This document shows, piece after piece, positions 34,528-43,330 of a stretch of DNA of 64,000 bases (its first letter is position 1; each line of letters starts with the position of its first letter). The stretch comes from Methanothermobacter sp. (GTDB taxonomy: Archaea; Methanobacteriota; Methanobacteria; Methanobacteriales; DSM-23052). Made by a program: the position numbers and the translations under genes. The stretch lies in assembly GCA_030055615.1 (NCBI GenBank), contig JASFYN010000002.1:375245-439244 (forward strand). The letters are read 5' to 3'. The notes below the pieces were generated by a model, which made no database searches, had not been told where the DNA came from, and saw only the letters and a list, made by a program, of their open reading frames with translations.

Positions 34528-34983
34528 ATGCCAAAGCATATAATTTCAGGACTCCGGTACCTTGCAGCAGTAAACTTGACAAAACAAGGACACACACAAA
34601 AAGAGGTAGCCAATAGACTAGGCATCAACAGATCCACAGTTTCACACTACCTGAATGGCAGAAACCTCTCAATAAGATCGATAGAAGTCGCAAAAGTGAT
34701 AACGGAATTATGTCCAAGAGACTTCCTACTTCTAACCTACGCCCTCTTACAGGACACGAATAAAACAAGAACAATAATCAAAGCTTGCCAAAAAAGAAAA
34801 TTCAAAGCTTCAGTGAAAAATTCGTGCATCGGATGCGGCATTTGCATAGACAGCTGCCTTATGAAAGCCATAAAACTCGATGAACTAAAAGCAGAAATCG
34901 ACTCTAAATGGTGTTGTGGTTGCCTCATATGTGTTGAAATGTGTCCGACAAATTCTATAGAAATTGAGGAGGTAGAAGATTGA
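34528..34983 (+). CDS. fwdH: HTH-ferredoxin fusion, first gene of the fwd operon (FwdH)
   Basis: A 151-residue protein with two parts. Residues about 1-60 contain a helix-turn-helix ([21 protein letters not shown]). Residues about 95-150 contain two [4Fe-4S] motifs ([11 protein letters not shown] and [11 protein letters not shown]). It is placed like FwdH of the tungsten formylmethanofuran dehydrogenase operon. The combination suggests either an electron carrier of the enzyme or a redox-sensing regulator of its operon. The ATG at 34528 follows GGTGA at 34519-34523; a GTG at 34504 would add eight residues. The stop overlaps fwdF. Confidence 0.8.
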   Translation: MPKHIISGLRYLAAVNLTKQGHTQKEVANRLGINRSTVSHYLNGRNLSIRSIEVAKVITELCPRDFLLLTYALLQDTNKTRTIIKACQKRKFKASVKNSCIGCGICIDSCLMKAIKLDELKAEIDSKWCCGCLICVEMCPTNSIEIEEVED

Positions 34984-36035
34984 TGGAGACTACAGAAGTA
35001 ATAGAGGAAGGGGGGAATATTACAGTTGAAAGAGCCGGCGAAGAAACGCGAAAATTATATTTCAACAACGGTCTCTGCGCAGTCTGCGGCTTATGTGAAG
35101 AAATCTGCCCAGTAGAAGCCATTGAAGTCAACCCCACAGGTGCCATGATCAGAACAGAACAAGAGACCAGCAAAATAACCATAGACGAAGGAAAGTGCGT
35201 CCTATGTGGCATGTGCAGTTCGATATGCCCATTCCAAGCACTAGACCTCCAAATAAACGGCACATCCATAAAAGAAATCCCAGGATATCCACAACTATTA
35301 AAATCCGCCGAAATCGACGAAGAAGAATGCATAAACTGCAAAGCCTGTGAAACAGCATGCCCACAAGATGCAATAACCATAACAAGAGACCTCCCAGAAA
35401 GAAAAGACCTCGTCACAGGAGAAATCGAAATAGACAAAGACACTTGCATATACTGCGGAATCTGTGAAGAAATGTGCCCAGCAGACGCCATAGAAATAGA
35501 CCACGAAGAACCAACATCAATAAACCCAGTCATAGCAAGCGACATCAACGTAGATGAAGACAAATGCGTACACTGCGGAATCTGCAAGAGAGTATGCCCA
35601 GTCGACGCAATAATGCAAGTATGCAGAATCTGCCCATACGGAGAATACGAAATAGAAGAACCAGAAATAACAGGAACATCCTACATAGACCCTGAATTAT
35701 GTGTCAATTGTGGATGGTGCCAAGAAATCTGCCCAGTTGACGCTGCTAAAGTCACAAAACCATTCGAAGGCGAACTAATACTCGACGAAGAAAAATGTCA
35801 AGGATGCGAAACATGCGTCATGGTATGCCCATGTAATGTCCTCTCATTCCCCAAACCCGAAAAACCCGGAGAAAAACCCGAAAAACTCCACAAAGACGAA
35901 AAATTCTGCATCTATTGTGGAGCATGCGAAAAATCTTGTCCTGTAGATGCAATAACAGTTAAAAGGACAAACATCAACTACACACCAACCAGATCAAAAG
36001 CATGGCAAAATGCATTCGAATCCTTAACAAAATAA
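34980..36035 (+). CDS. fwdF: Formylmethanofuran dehydrogenase polyferredoxin FwdF
   Basis: Electron wire of the formylmethanofuran dehydrogenase complex, 351 residues with eight CxxCxxCxxxC motifs spread over the whole length, as known for FwdF. A further CRICPYG pair follows the fifth motif. In the Fwd structure this subunit links the tungsten catalytic units to the surface. A leading segment of about 25 residues is free of cysteine. The gene overlaps fwdH by four bases and is followed by fwdG after 14 bases that contain GGGGGT. Confidence 0.93.
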   Translation: MMETTEVIEEGGNITVERAGEETRKLYFNNGLCAVCGLCEEICPVEAIEVNPTGAMIRTEQETSKITIDEGKCVLCGMCSSICPFQALDLQINGTSIKEIPGYPQLLKSAEIDEEECINCKACETACPQDAITITRDLPERKDLVTGEIEIDKDTCIYCGICEEMCPADAIEIDHEEPTSINPVIASDINVDEDKCVHCGICKRVCPVDAIMQVCRICPYGEYEIEEPEITGTSYIDPELCVNCGWCQEICPVDAAKVTKPFEGELILDEEKCQGCETCVMVCPCNVLSFPKPEKPGEKPEKLHKDEKFCIYCGACEKSCPVDAITVKRTNINYTPTRSKAWQNAFESLTK

Positions 36036-36049
36036 TGGGGGTTTAACCA

Positions 36050-36298
36050 ATGGCAATCGAATTGAAAGCATACCCAGACCTCTGTCACGGGTGTGGAAAC
36101 TGCGTCGTAGCATGTCCAGTCAATGCCCTAAGAAGTCCTGAAATCGCGGGAGGTAAAGGACCCACAGAAGACGTAGAAGTTATAATGATAGTAGAAGATG
36201 GAGTCATCAACATAAAAAATCCAGATCTTTGCGGAAAATGTGGAACATGTGTTGAAAGTTGTCCCGTAGATGCAATAAGACTGGAGGAATCAGAATGA
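36050..36298 (+). CDS. fwdG: Formylmethanofuran dehydrogenase ferredoxin subunit FwdG
   Basis: An 82-residue ferredoxin with two [4Fe-4S] motifs, CHGCGNCVVACP and CGKCGTCVESCP, separated by about 45 residues. It passes electrons between FwdF and the catalytic FwdB. Size and position in the fwdHFGDACB order are as expected. Its TGA overlaps the ATG of fwdD, and GGAGGA at its end is the ribosome site of that gene. Confidence 0.92.
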   Translation: MAIELKAYPDLCHGCGNCVVACPVNALRSPEIAGGKGPTEDVEVIMIVEDGVINIKNPDLCGKCGTCVESCPVDAIRLEESE

Positions 36299-36690
36299 GA
36301 GCAATACTAAATACTGGAAGGACCATATGGCAAGGACAAGCCATAGAAGCCGGAAAAGACCTTAAATTATACGTGGATGCCGCTGCAATAGTCTACATGA
36401 ACCCCGAAATGATGAGAGAATTAGGAGTAAAAGAAGGCGACAACGTAAAAGTCATCTCAGAATACGGAGATGTTGTCGTTAAAGTTGCCGAAACAAAAGA
36501 AGCACTACCAGAAGACATGATATACATTCCAATGGGACCATGGGCCAACCGTGTTGTAAGACCCACCACAGACTCCACAGCAACACCAAGCTTCAAAAAC
36601 GTTCCCGTAGAAGTCATACCAACAGATGAAGAAGTACTTGACATGCCAACATTAATGAAAAAAGCTTATGGCAAACTCGGTCAAATTTAA
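36295..36690 (+). CDS. fwdD: Formylmethanofuran dehydrogenase subunit FwdD
   Basis: A 131-residue molybdopterin dinucleotide-binding (beta-barrel) domain protein. It represents the C-terminal domain of DMSO-reductase-type enzymes made as a separate chain; with FwdB it encloses the tungsten cofactor. The GVKEGDNVKV segment and the MGPWANRVV stretch are typical. The reading frame is open further upstream, but the ATG at 36295, overlapping the fwdG stop and preceded by GGAGGA (36283-36288), is clearly the start. Confidence 0.93.
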   Translation: MRAILNTGRTIWQGQAIEAGKDLKLYVDAAAIVYMNPEMMRELGVKEGDNVKVISEYGDVVVKVAETKEALPEDMIYIPMGPWANRVVRPTTDSTATPSFKNVPVEVIPTDEEVLDMPTLMKKAYGKLGQI

Positions 36691-36702
36691 GGGAGGATAA
36701 AA

Positions 36703-38415
36703 ATGGAGCTTATAATAAAAAACGGATTTGTTTACTGCCCCCAAAACGACATTGACGGGGAAAAAATGGACATATGCGTCAAAAACGGTAAAATCGTTGA
36801 AAGCGTCAGCGACAACGCAAAAGTTATCGACGCTTCAGGCAAAATAGTAATGCCAGGGGGCGTGGACCCACACGCACACATAGCAGGCCCAAAAGTCAAC
36901 ATAGGAAGAACCTATAGGCCAGAAGACAGCAAAAAAGCCGCTGCAAAATTTAAAGGTGGAAGAGCCGGGAGCGGATTTTCAGTCCCATCAACCTTCATGG
37001 CAGGATACAATTATGCAAAGATGGGCTACACCACTGCAATGGAAGCTGCTATGCCACCATTACTAGCAAGACACACACATGAAGAATTCCATGACACACC
37101 CCTAATAGACCATGCAGCCTACCCACTATTCGGTAACAACTGGTTCGTAATGGAATACCTTAAAGAAGGAGATATCGACAGATGCGCAGCATACGCATCA
37201 TGGCTCCTAAAGGCCACAAAAGGTTACACCATCAAACTCGTGAACCCTGCAGGTACAGAAGCATGGGGATGGGGTGGAAACGTCCACGGCATACACGAAC
37301 CCGCACCATACTTCGACATCACCCCCGCAGAGATCATAAAAGGACTCGCAGAAGTCAACGAAAAATTAAGAATGCCACATTCAATACACTTACACTGTAA
37401 CGACCTCGGACACCCAGGCAACTACGAGACAACACTAGCATCATTTGACGTCCCTAAGGGCATAAAACCCAACCCAGCAGTAGGAAGCAGAGACACAATA
37501 CTATATGCCACACACGTACAATTCCACAGCTACGCCGGGACAACATGGAGAGACTTCGAATCAGGAGCCCCCGAAATAGCAGATTATGTAAACAAACATG
37601 ACCACCTAATCATAGATGTCGGACAAGTAACACTAGATGAAACAACCACCATGACAGCAGACGGTCCAATGGAATACGACCTACACTCACTAAACGGCCT
37701 CAAATGGGCAAACTGTGACGTCGAACTCGAAACCGGTGCGGGTGTAGTCCCATTCTTATATGTGCCAAGAGCACCAGTCCCATCAGTCCAATGGGGAATA
37801 GGCCTAGAATTATTCCTCTTAATCAAAGATGCTAACAAAGTTTGTCTCACAACAGACCATCCAAACGCAGGCCCATTCACCAGATACCCAAGGATCAAAG
37901 CTTGGCTAATGAGTAACAAATACAGGATGGAATACATAGAAGAGAAATTGCACAGTTGGGCCCAGAGAAGGAGTAGTATAGCTACCATTGATAGAGAATA
38001 CACATTCTATGAAATAGCCCAAGTCTCAAGATCCACACCAGCAAAAGCCCTCGGATTAAGTGATGTTAAAGGACACCTTGGAGTCGGTGCAGATGCTGAC
38101 ATAGCCATATATGATATAAACCCAGAGACAACAGACCCATCCAACGATTACATGGAAATTGAAAAAGCATTCGAAAATGCAAGCTATGTCCTAAAAGATG
38201 GGGAAATAATAGTAAAAGATGGTAACGTTGTTAAGACAAGAGAACATGGAAGAACATACTGGGTTGACACCCAAGTAGAAGAAGACATATACCAAGAAGT
38301 CCTAGCCGATGTTGAAAGAAAATTCAAACAATACTATTCTGTAAACTTAGAGAATTATCCTGTACAAGATGCATATCTGCCAAAGTCTGCTCCAGTTAAA
38401 GGGGTGATGTTATGA
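36703..38415 (+). CDS. fwdA: Formylmethanofuran dehydrogenase subunit FwdA (amidohydrolase)
   Basis: A 570-residue binuclear metal hydrolase of the amidohydrolase family. It condenses formate, made by FwdBD from CO2, with the amine of methanofuran. The metal-binding DPHAHIAG motif (about residues 53-60) and HLHCND (about 226-231) are present, and a TTDHPNAGP segment carries the catalytic Asp-type site. Length and motifs match the family fully. It follows fwdD by 12 bases with GGGAGG as ribosome site and overlaps fwdC by four bases. Confidence 0.95.
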   Translation: MELIIKNGFVYCPQNDIDGEKMDICVKNGKIVESVSDNAKVIDASGKIVMPGGVDPHAHIAGPKVNIGRTYRPEDSKKAAAKFKGGRAGSGFSVPSTFMAGYNYAKMGYTTAMEAAMPPLLARHTHEEFHDTPLIDHAAYPLFGNNWFVMEYLKEGDIDRCAAYASWLLKATKGYTIKLVNPAGTEAWGWGGNVHGIHEPAPYFDITPAEIIKGLAEVNEKLRMPHSIHLHCNDLGHPGNYETTLASFDVPKGIKPNPAVGSRDTILYATHVQFHSYAGTTWRDFESGAPEIADYVNKHDHLIIDVGQVTLDETTTMTADGPMEYDLHSLNGLKWANCDVELETGAGVVPFLYVPRAPVPSVQWGIGLELFLLIKDANKVCLTTDHPNAGPFTRYPRIKAWLMSNKYRMEYIEEKLHSWAQRRSSIATIDREYTFYEIAQVSRSTPAKALGLSDVKGHLGVGADADIAIYDINPETTDPSNDYMEIEKAFENASYVLKDGEIIVKDGNVVKTREHGRTYWVDTQVEEDIYQEVLADVERKFKQYYSVNLENYPVQDAYLPKSAPVKGVML

Positions 38416-39224
38416 GCGAGATAATATTAACTCCTCTAGACCAGCCAGAAGTGCCACTAGAAGCCTCCAACATAAAACCTGACGTATTCGCCGGTAAGAC
38501 TATCGAAGAGATCAAAAACATCGAAATACTCCATGGGAACACCCCTGTCAAATTATCAGACTTCTTCGAAGTAACTGGCGAATCATCCAAGAATCCTGCA
38601 GAGCTCAAAATAATCATTGATGGTGACGTTGACAGGACAAAAAGGATAGGAGAAGGGATGAGCACCGGTGAAATCCTCATAAAAGGCGATGTCAACATGT
38701 ATGTCGGCGCTGAGATGAAAGGCGGTAAAATAACAGTTGAAGGAAACGCCGGACCATGGGCAGGGCAAACCATGATGGGTGGCGAACTAGAAATCCTAGG
38801 AGATGCTGGAGACTATGTAGGATCCTCATACCGTGGAGATTGGAGAGGCATGCAAGACGGTACTATAATAGTCCATGGAAACGCTGGCAACGAGATTGGA
38901 GAATACATGAACGGTGGCAAAATCATCATAAAAGGCGATGTGAACATAATGACAGGAATACACATGAACAACGGACTCATCATAGTCGAAGGAAACGCTA
39001 TCGCGAGGGTTGGAGCCGAAATGGCTGGAGGAACAATAGTAGTGAAAGGCATAGTCAACGAATTCCTCCCAGGATTCGAATACTTAGGCGTAGAAAAAGA
39101 CATTGAAGTAGATGGACAAACAATACCCGGAGCTTTCTACAAGTTCCTAGGAGATCATGCTATTAAAGGTGCGAAAGGGACAGTATACGTAGCTGTTAGA
39201 GGTAACGGTCATATAGTCCCATAA
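38412..39224 (+). CDS. fwdC: Formylmethanofuran dehydrogenase subunit FwdC
   Basis: A 270-residue protein built largely of a right-handed beta-helix. From about residue 75 on, glycines recur in repeats such as GGKITVEGNAG, GGELEILGDAG and GGKIIIKGDV, each about 18-20 residues long. This is the FwdC family, related to the C-terminal domain of glutamate synthase, and forms a structural base of the complex. The ATG overlaps the fwdA stop. Confidence 0.94.
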   Translation: MSEIILTPLDQPEVPLEASNIKPDVFAGKTIEEIKNIEILHGNTPVKLSDFFEVTGESSKNPAELKIIIDGDVDRTKRIGEGMSTGEILIKGDVNMYVGAEMKGGKITVEGNAGPWAGQTMMGGELEILGDAGDYVGSSYRGDWRGMQDGTIIVHGNAGNEIGEYMNGGKIIIKGDVNIMTGIHMNNGLIIVEGNAIARVGAEMAGGTIVVKGIVNEFLPGFEYLGVEKDIEVDGQTIPGAFYKFLGDHAIKGAKGTVYVAVRGNGHIVP

Positions 39225-39248
39225 GAGGCCAAGATGGAGGTAATCATA

Positions 39249-40547
39249 ATGGAATATGTTAAAAATGTTGTCTGCCCTTTCTGCGGGACACTATGTGACG
39301 ACATCATATGTAAAGTAGAAAACAATAAAATAGTAGGTACTATAAACGCTTGCAGAATCGCTCACAACAAATTTGTACATACAGAGGGCGCAACACGTTA
39401 TACAAAACCACTCATAAGGAAAAATGGAGAACTAGTCGAAGTAACCTATGACGAAGCAATAGAAAAAGCCGCCAAGATCCTTGCAGAAGCCAAAAGACCC
39501 TTATTATATGGTTGGAGCTCCACTGAATGTGAAGCGCATGCAGTGGGCATGGAATTAGCTGAGGAAACAGGAGCAGTCATCGACAACACAGCATCTGTAT
39601 GCCATGGTCCCTCAGTACTAGCACTACAAGACGTAGGATACCCCACATGTACCCTTGGGGAAGTTAAAAACAGAGCAGATGTTGTAGTCTATTGGGGATG
39701 CAACCCAATGCATGCCCACCCAAGACACATATCACGGCATGTATTCTCCAGAGGATTCTTCAGGGAACGTGGAAGACCCGACAGGACAGTCATCGTAGTA
39801 GATCCTAGGGAAACAGACACCGCAAAACTTGCAGACATCCACTTACAAGTAGAATTTGACAGAGACTATGAACTTATCGACGCAATGAGAGCATACCTAT
39901 TCGGGCATGAAATACTATACGACGAAGTGGCGGGAATACCAAGAGAGACCATCGAAGAAGCAGTTGAAATCATGAAAAACGCCCAATTCGGGATACTATT
40001 CTGGGGTATGGGTTTAACCCAGAGCAGAGGAAAACACAGAAACATTGACACAGCCATTATGCTAACCGAAGACTTGAACGACTTCGGTAAATTCAACCTA
40101 ATACCAATGAGAGGCCACTATAATGTTACAGGATTCAACCAAGTAGCCTCCTGGGAGAGTGGGTTCCCATACTGTGTCGACTTTTCAGCTGGCGAGCCAA
40201 GATACAACCCAGGAGAGACTGGTGCGAATGATTTACTCCAGAACAGGGAAGCAGATGCATTGATGGTTATAGCATCTGACCCTGGGGCTCATTTCCCACA
40301 GAAGGCTGTTGAATACATGGCCGAGATCCCAGTGATAGCCATTGAACCACACAGGACACCAACAACAGAATTAGCCGATATTATAATCCCACCAGCTATT
40401 GTTGGTCTTGAAGCAGAGGGCACAGCTTATAGGATGGAGGGCGTGCCTATAAGGATGAGAAAAGTCGTTGAAACAGACCTATTACCAGATAAAGAAATTG
40501 TGGAGAAAATCCTAGAAAAGGTGAGGGAGATCAAAGCATCTAAATAA
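39249..40547 (+). CDS. fwdB: Tungsten formylmethanofuran dehydrogenase catalytic subunit FwdB
   Basis: The CO2-reducing subunit, 432 residues, with the bis-pterin cofactor and one [4Fe-4S] cluster (CPFCGTLCDD near residues 9-18 and NACR near 32-36). The metal ligand is Cys in SSTECEAHA near residue 93, so this is the cysteine rather than the selenocysteine form. Co-localisation with fwdHFGDAC marks it as the tungsten-type enzyme. The ATG at 39249 is chosen because GGAGG at 39236-39240 precedes it by eight bases; an ATG at 39234 lies before this site. Confidence 0.94.
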   Translation: MEYVKNVVCPFCGTLCDDIICKVENNKIVGTINACRIAHNKFVHTEGATRYTKPLIRKNGELVEVTYDEAIEKAAKILAEAKRPLLYGWSSTECEAHAVGMELAEETGAVIDNTASVCHGPSVLALQDVGYPTCTLGEVKNRADVVVYWGCNPMHAHPRHISRHVFSRGFFRERGRPDRTVIVVDPRETDTAKLADIHLQVEFDRDYELIDAMRAYLFGHEILYDEVAGIPRETIEEAVEIMKNAQFGILFWGMGLTQSRGKHRNIDTAIMLTEDLNDFGKFNLIPMRGHYNVTGFNQVASWESGFPYCVDFSAGEPRYNPGETGANDLLQNREADALMVIASDPGAHFPQKAVEYMAEIPVIAIEPHRTPTTELADIIIPPAIVGLEAEGTAYRMEGVPIRMRKVVETDLLPDKEIVEKILEKVREIKASK

Positions 40548-40554
40548 AACTCCC

Positions 40555-40572
40555 TTTATTTTATTATTTTTT
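40555..40572 (+). terminator. T-rich terminator after the fwd operon
   Basis: A stretch of mostly T with a few A follows the fwdB stop within 10 bases and ends in a run of six T. The gene-free remainder up to 40659 shows nothing else. Confidence 0.4.
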
Positions 40573-40659
40573 ATGTGGGGTGTCTGTTGAGCATATGGCA
40601 TAATATTGATACAATAACAAAACCTGCTAATATTATAGAGATTATTTGGAATGTTTGAC

Positions 40660-40950
40660 TCATTCTTGGCCCTCCTCTTCATCAATTGCCTCTATTATGC
40701 AGACATTACCTTCACATTCATGTTCTAGTTCTATGAGATAATCTTTGAGTTTTTCCACGTCAATTGTTGTAAGTCCTTTTATCATTTCACTGTCGATCTT
40801 TATTTGTATGATACCATTGTTGTTTGTTATAACCCTCCCTGGAATATATACTCTGCCGAGGGACAATCTTACAATGTCTCCTGGTTTTACTTCCTCTTTT
40901 ATGTAACGGCAGAGTTCCTCGCATGTTGCACATCTTTTTTCGGCTTCCAT
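40660..40950 (-). CDS. Small cysteine-rich conserved protein (DUF2097-like) behind nrpR
   Basis: A 96-residue acidic protein. Near the N-terminus is RCATCEELC, a C-x2-C-x3-C pattern, and near the C-terminus HECEGNVC, so it may bind a metal. The middle (VKPGDIVRLSLGRVYIPGRV) looks like a small beta-barrel. I recall a methanogen-specific family (DUF2097) of this sort, but this is not certain. Its ATG directly follows the nrpR stop, and its ribosome site GGTGAT lies inside the last nrpR codons, so the two are translationally coupled. A role in nitrogen control is a guess from that coupling. Confidence 0.65.
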   Translation of the reverse strand: MEAEKRCATCEELCRYIKEEVKPGDIVRLSLGRVYIPGRVITNNNGIIQIKIDSEMIKGLTTIDVEKLKDYLIELEHECEGNVCIIEAIDEEEGQE

Positions 40951-42654
40951 TTATATCACCTTATTTTTTATATTTTCTTTGATGGTAAAAAAGTTATTTA
41001 TGTCCATGAGTGATTCAACGGCTTTGACCTTCACGTCCACCCCATTTTCCTTGACCGCTGCAATGGGGTTTAGGCCGCCTGGTGTGACGATCCCCACTTT
41101 ATATCTTCCAACCTTGGCATTATAGAGTATCTCGTTTGTTTTACCAACTTTGAGAATGTTGAAGCCAGCTTCTCTAAGCTTTTCTGTCACCTTTAGGGTT
41201 TCTTCCCTTGCAATATAGGGTACTTCCCTCAAACTTGCTAGTATCCTATTAGATTCGCTTCGGGGATCATATACTTTTGTCATCCCCTTTGAAATGTATA
41301 TTTCATGGGGTTCAACTGATGATCCATCATATGCTGTAAGTTCAACGAACCTTCGCATGTCATCCTTTATCTCGAGTAATCCACTATAGGTGGGTGTTGA
41401 CATTATACCATTGTTTATGAGAACTCCATCAACTGTTAAACTACATATGCTAGCTATACCTACTTTGTCTTCTTCTAATTCCATGATTCTAAAATATGGT
41501 GATGTTGAATATTCTGGTTTTTCTTCGCACACCCTTTGGATAATATCAAGGGCCCTGTCAAGGTCTTCTCTTTTTAAAATCGAGATGTTGGCTATAACTT
41601 TTCCTGTTAGTGTATCAGGGTCAAAATCTACTTGTTGTATGAGATTCCATGCCTTGGTTAATAAAATTTTAACTTTTTCTTTACTGGGTGTTTTTGGCTT
41701 TTTTAACAATTTTCTGGGTCGTGTGACCAAATCTAGTTTGTTAAATTCTATTAGAGTCTCGGCCATTTTGATACTAATATTATAGCCTGCTTCTTGGGCT
41801 GCGCAGATGGGTGTTATACCTCCTATGATCGCTATCCCGATCATTCCATCATCCACTGGGATGCCTAAGAGGTTTTCCCCAGCTTCGCCTATTTTAAGTA
41901 CTCCTCCAATGTTCATCTTTTGGAGTTTATCCAATAATTTTAGGGCTTTTTTGCGGCTTGTTTCTGGTATGAGACGGAAATTGGCAGGTATCCTCCCTTC
42001 CCCATATTTTATTACATTGAGGACTGAGGTCATCTCGCTTGCTGTGAAGGCTTCAAGTGGCATCATGGAAGTCTTTTTATATGCTATGAGTTCTGTGAAC
42101 CTTTGTGGTGTATAATCTTTTATTTCAACTAATCCGGCAAAGGTTGGTAGTATGGGTATGCCCTCTTTGAGGAGTAGACCATCGATTGTGGTGCCACATA
42201 CTGTCATTATCTTATAATTCCCATTTCTTTTTTCCAATCTTGCATGTGGACTTACACATAATCCTTCTTTGAAGGCTTTTTTGATAAGAGGAAAAGCTCC
42301 AAGGGGTATTGTGGACGTGTTTACTACAACCTTCCCTTTACCAGTTTTTGGGTTGAAGCTTGTATTGTGTATCATTTCTTCGAATTTTGAGAATATGAAA
42401 TCGACTTGGTCATATACCAGCCCCTTTTCTATCTCTTTTAACCCTTTTTTTGTTATTTTCCGGCCGGAGTATCCTATGCGTTTAGTGAATCCTTTTTCGT
42501 CGAGTATGCGCATGTGATATCTGACTGCTCTTTCCCCTAGGTTGTAGCCTTTCTTTTTAAGTTCTTTGGCTATTGCTTTCGCTCCGAGGATCTCTTCATG
42601 TTCGGATAATATCCTTAAAATTTCTATCATTTTCTTGTCGGTTTCTCTAGCCAC
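40951..42654 (-). CDS. nrpR: Global nitrogen repressor NrpR
   Basis: The archaeal regulator that represses nitrogen genes and is released by 2-oxoglutarate. An N-terminal winged helix (about residues 1-70, with GAKAIAKELKKKG and RAVRYHMRIL) is followed by two homologous NrpR domains (about 75-300 and 320-555). Each contains a G.P..PTF/TYSGL-type stretch and a C-terminal GGI.PI.A/GGLNPIAA segment. It is the two-domain form in one chain. The frame is open to an ATG at 42690; the GTG at 42654 (VARETDKK) has GGTGATGG about 12 bases upstream and is my preferred start, with ATG 42666 as alternative. Its target site is present before glnA in this window. Confidence 0.93.
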   Translation of the reverse strand: MARETDKKMIEILRILSEHEEILGAKAIAKELKKKGYNLGERAVRYHMRILDEKGFTKRIGYSGRKITKKGLKEIEKGLVYDQVDFIFSKFEEMIHNTSFNPKTGKGKVVVNTSTIPLGAFPLIKKAFKEGLCVSPHARLEKRNGNYKIMTVCGTTIDGLLLKEGIPILPTFAGLVEIKDYTPQRFTELIAYKKTSMMPLEAFTASEMTSVLNVIKYGEGRIPANFRLIPETSRKKALKLLDKLQKMNIGGVLKIGEAGENLLGIPVDDGMIGIAIIGGITPICAAQEAGYNISIKMAETLIEFNKLDLVTRPRKLLKKPKTPSKEKVKILLTKAWNLIQQVDFDPDTLTGKVIANISILKREDLDRALDIIQRVCEEKPEYSTSPYFRIMELEEDKVGIASICSLTVDGVLINNGIMSTPTYSGLLEIKDDMRRFVELTAYDGSSVEPHEIYISKGMTKVYDPRSESNRILASLREVPYIAREETLKVTEKLREAGFNILKVGKTNEILYNAKVGRYKVGIVTPGGLNPIAAVKENGVDVKVKAVESLMDINNFFTIKENIKNKVI

Positions 42655-42740
42655 GCTTGACACCATCACCACAAAAAAGAATAAAAACAATTCAATTAAA
42701 GTTTATTGCACCGGGTTTTATATATTTTATGGAATTTTGA

Positions 42741-43325
42741 TTAAATAAAGTTTAGATAAAAAAAGATGTACATGCTAATTCCTACTAGTAAGGGTATAGT
42801 GATATTATCTTCTATGGGAGTATATGCTTCTACTAATGATCCTATGAACGCTCCCATAAGAGCTATTGTGGGGTTCACTTGTGTTAATGCTCCGATGAAT
42901 CCTATGAATATGAATGCGATGGAACCTTCAAATGTTTTATTGGGCTTGTATGGTAGTGGGTGTTTGCCATAGAGTTTACCGATGAGGGTAGATGCGGCAT
43001 CACCAATTGTTAGAATGATTATAGCAGCGTTTGCAATTGGAATATTCGACCCAAAAAAGGCATAGGTGAGTGCTAGGCCTATAAAATAATATATGAATCC
43101 TCTTTCATTAGTATCTCTTCGGCAGGTTCTTAATAGCCATGAAAATAAAGGTATGGAGTGTCTAAGGTCGTATTGGCGTATGATCTCTCCCATGAATGCC
43201 GCTAGGATGCCGAGTAAAATGAGGTTTTTAACTCCGATCCAAGGCTGTATTATTACGAATATTATACCAGTAGCATGTATAGCTTGTCTTAGGATTTCTC
43301 GCTTATGTTTCAAATAAAACACCAA
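42741..43325 (-). CDS. Dolichol kinase / CTP-dependent polyprenol kinase-like membrane protein
   Basis: A 194-residue membrane protein with about six or seven helices. Two segments near residues 107-135, GDAASTLIGKLYGK and KTFEGSIAF, are the signature of the SEC59/DGK1 family of CTP-using lipid kinases. In archaea these probably phosphorylate dolichol or other polyprenols for protein glycosylation and lipid recycling. The gene stands between purL and nrpR on the same strand. Exact substrate is not known. Confidence 0.75.
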   Translation of the reverse strand: MVFYLKHKREILRQAIHATGIIFVIIQPWIGVKNLILLGILAAFMGEIIRQYDLRHSIPLFSWLLRTCRRDTNERGFIYYFIGLALTYAFFGSNIPIANAAIIILTIGDAASTLIGKLYGKHPLPYKPNKTFEGSIAFIFIGFIGALTQVNPTIALMGAFIGSLVEAYTPIEDNITIPLLVGISMYIFFYLNFI

Positions 43326-43330
43326 AAAAT

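Noticed and set aside
34120-34539. 139-codon minus-strand frame across the fwd promoter
   Set aside because: It runs antisense through the end of fdhA and the fwdH promoter, with no ribosome site and a composition unlike the neighbouring genes.
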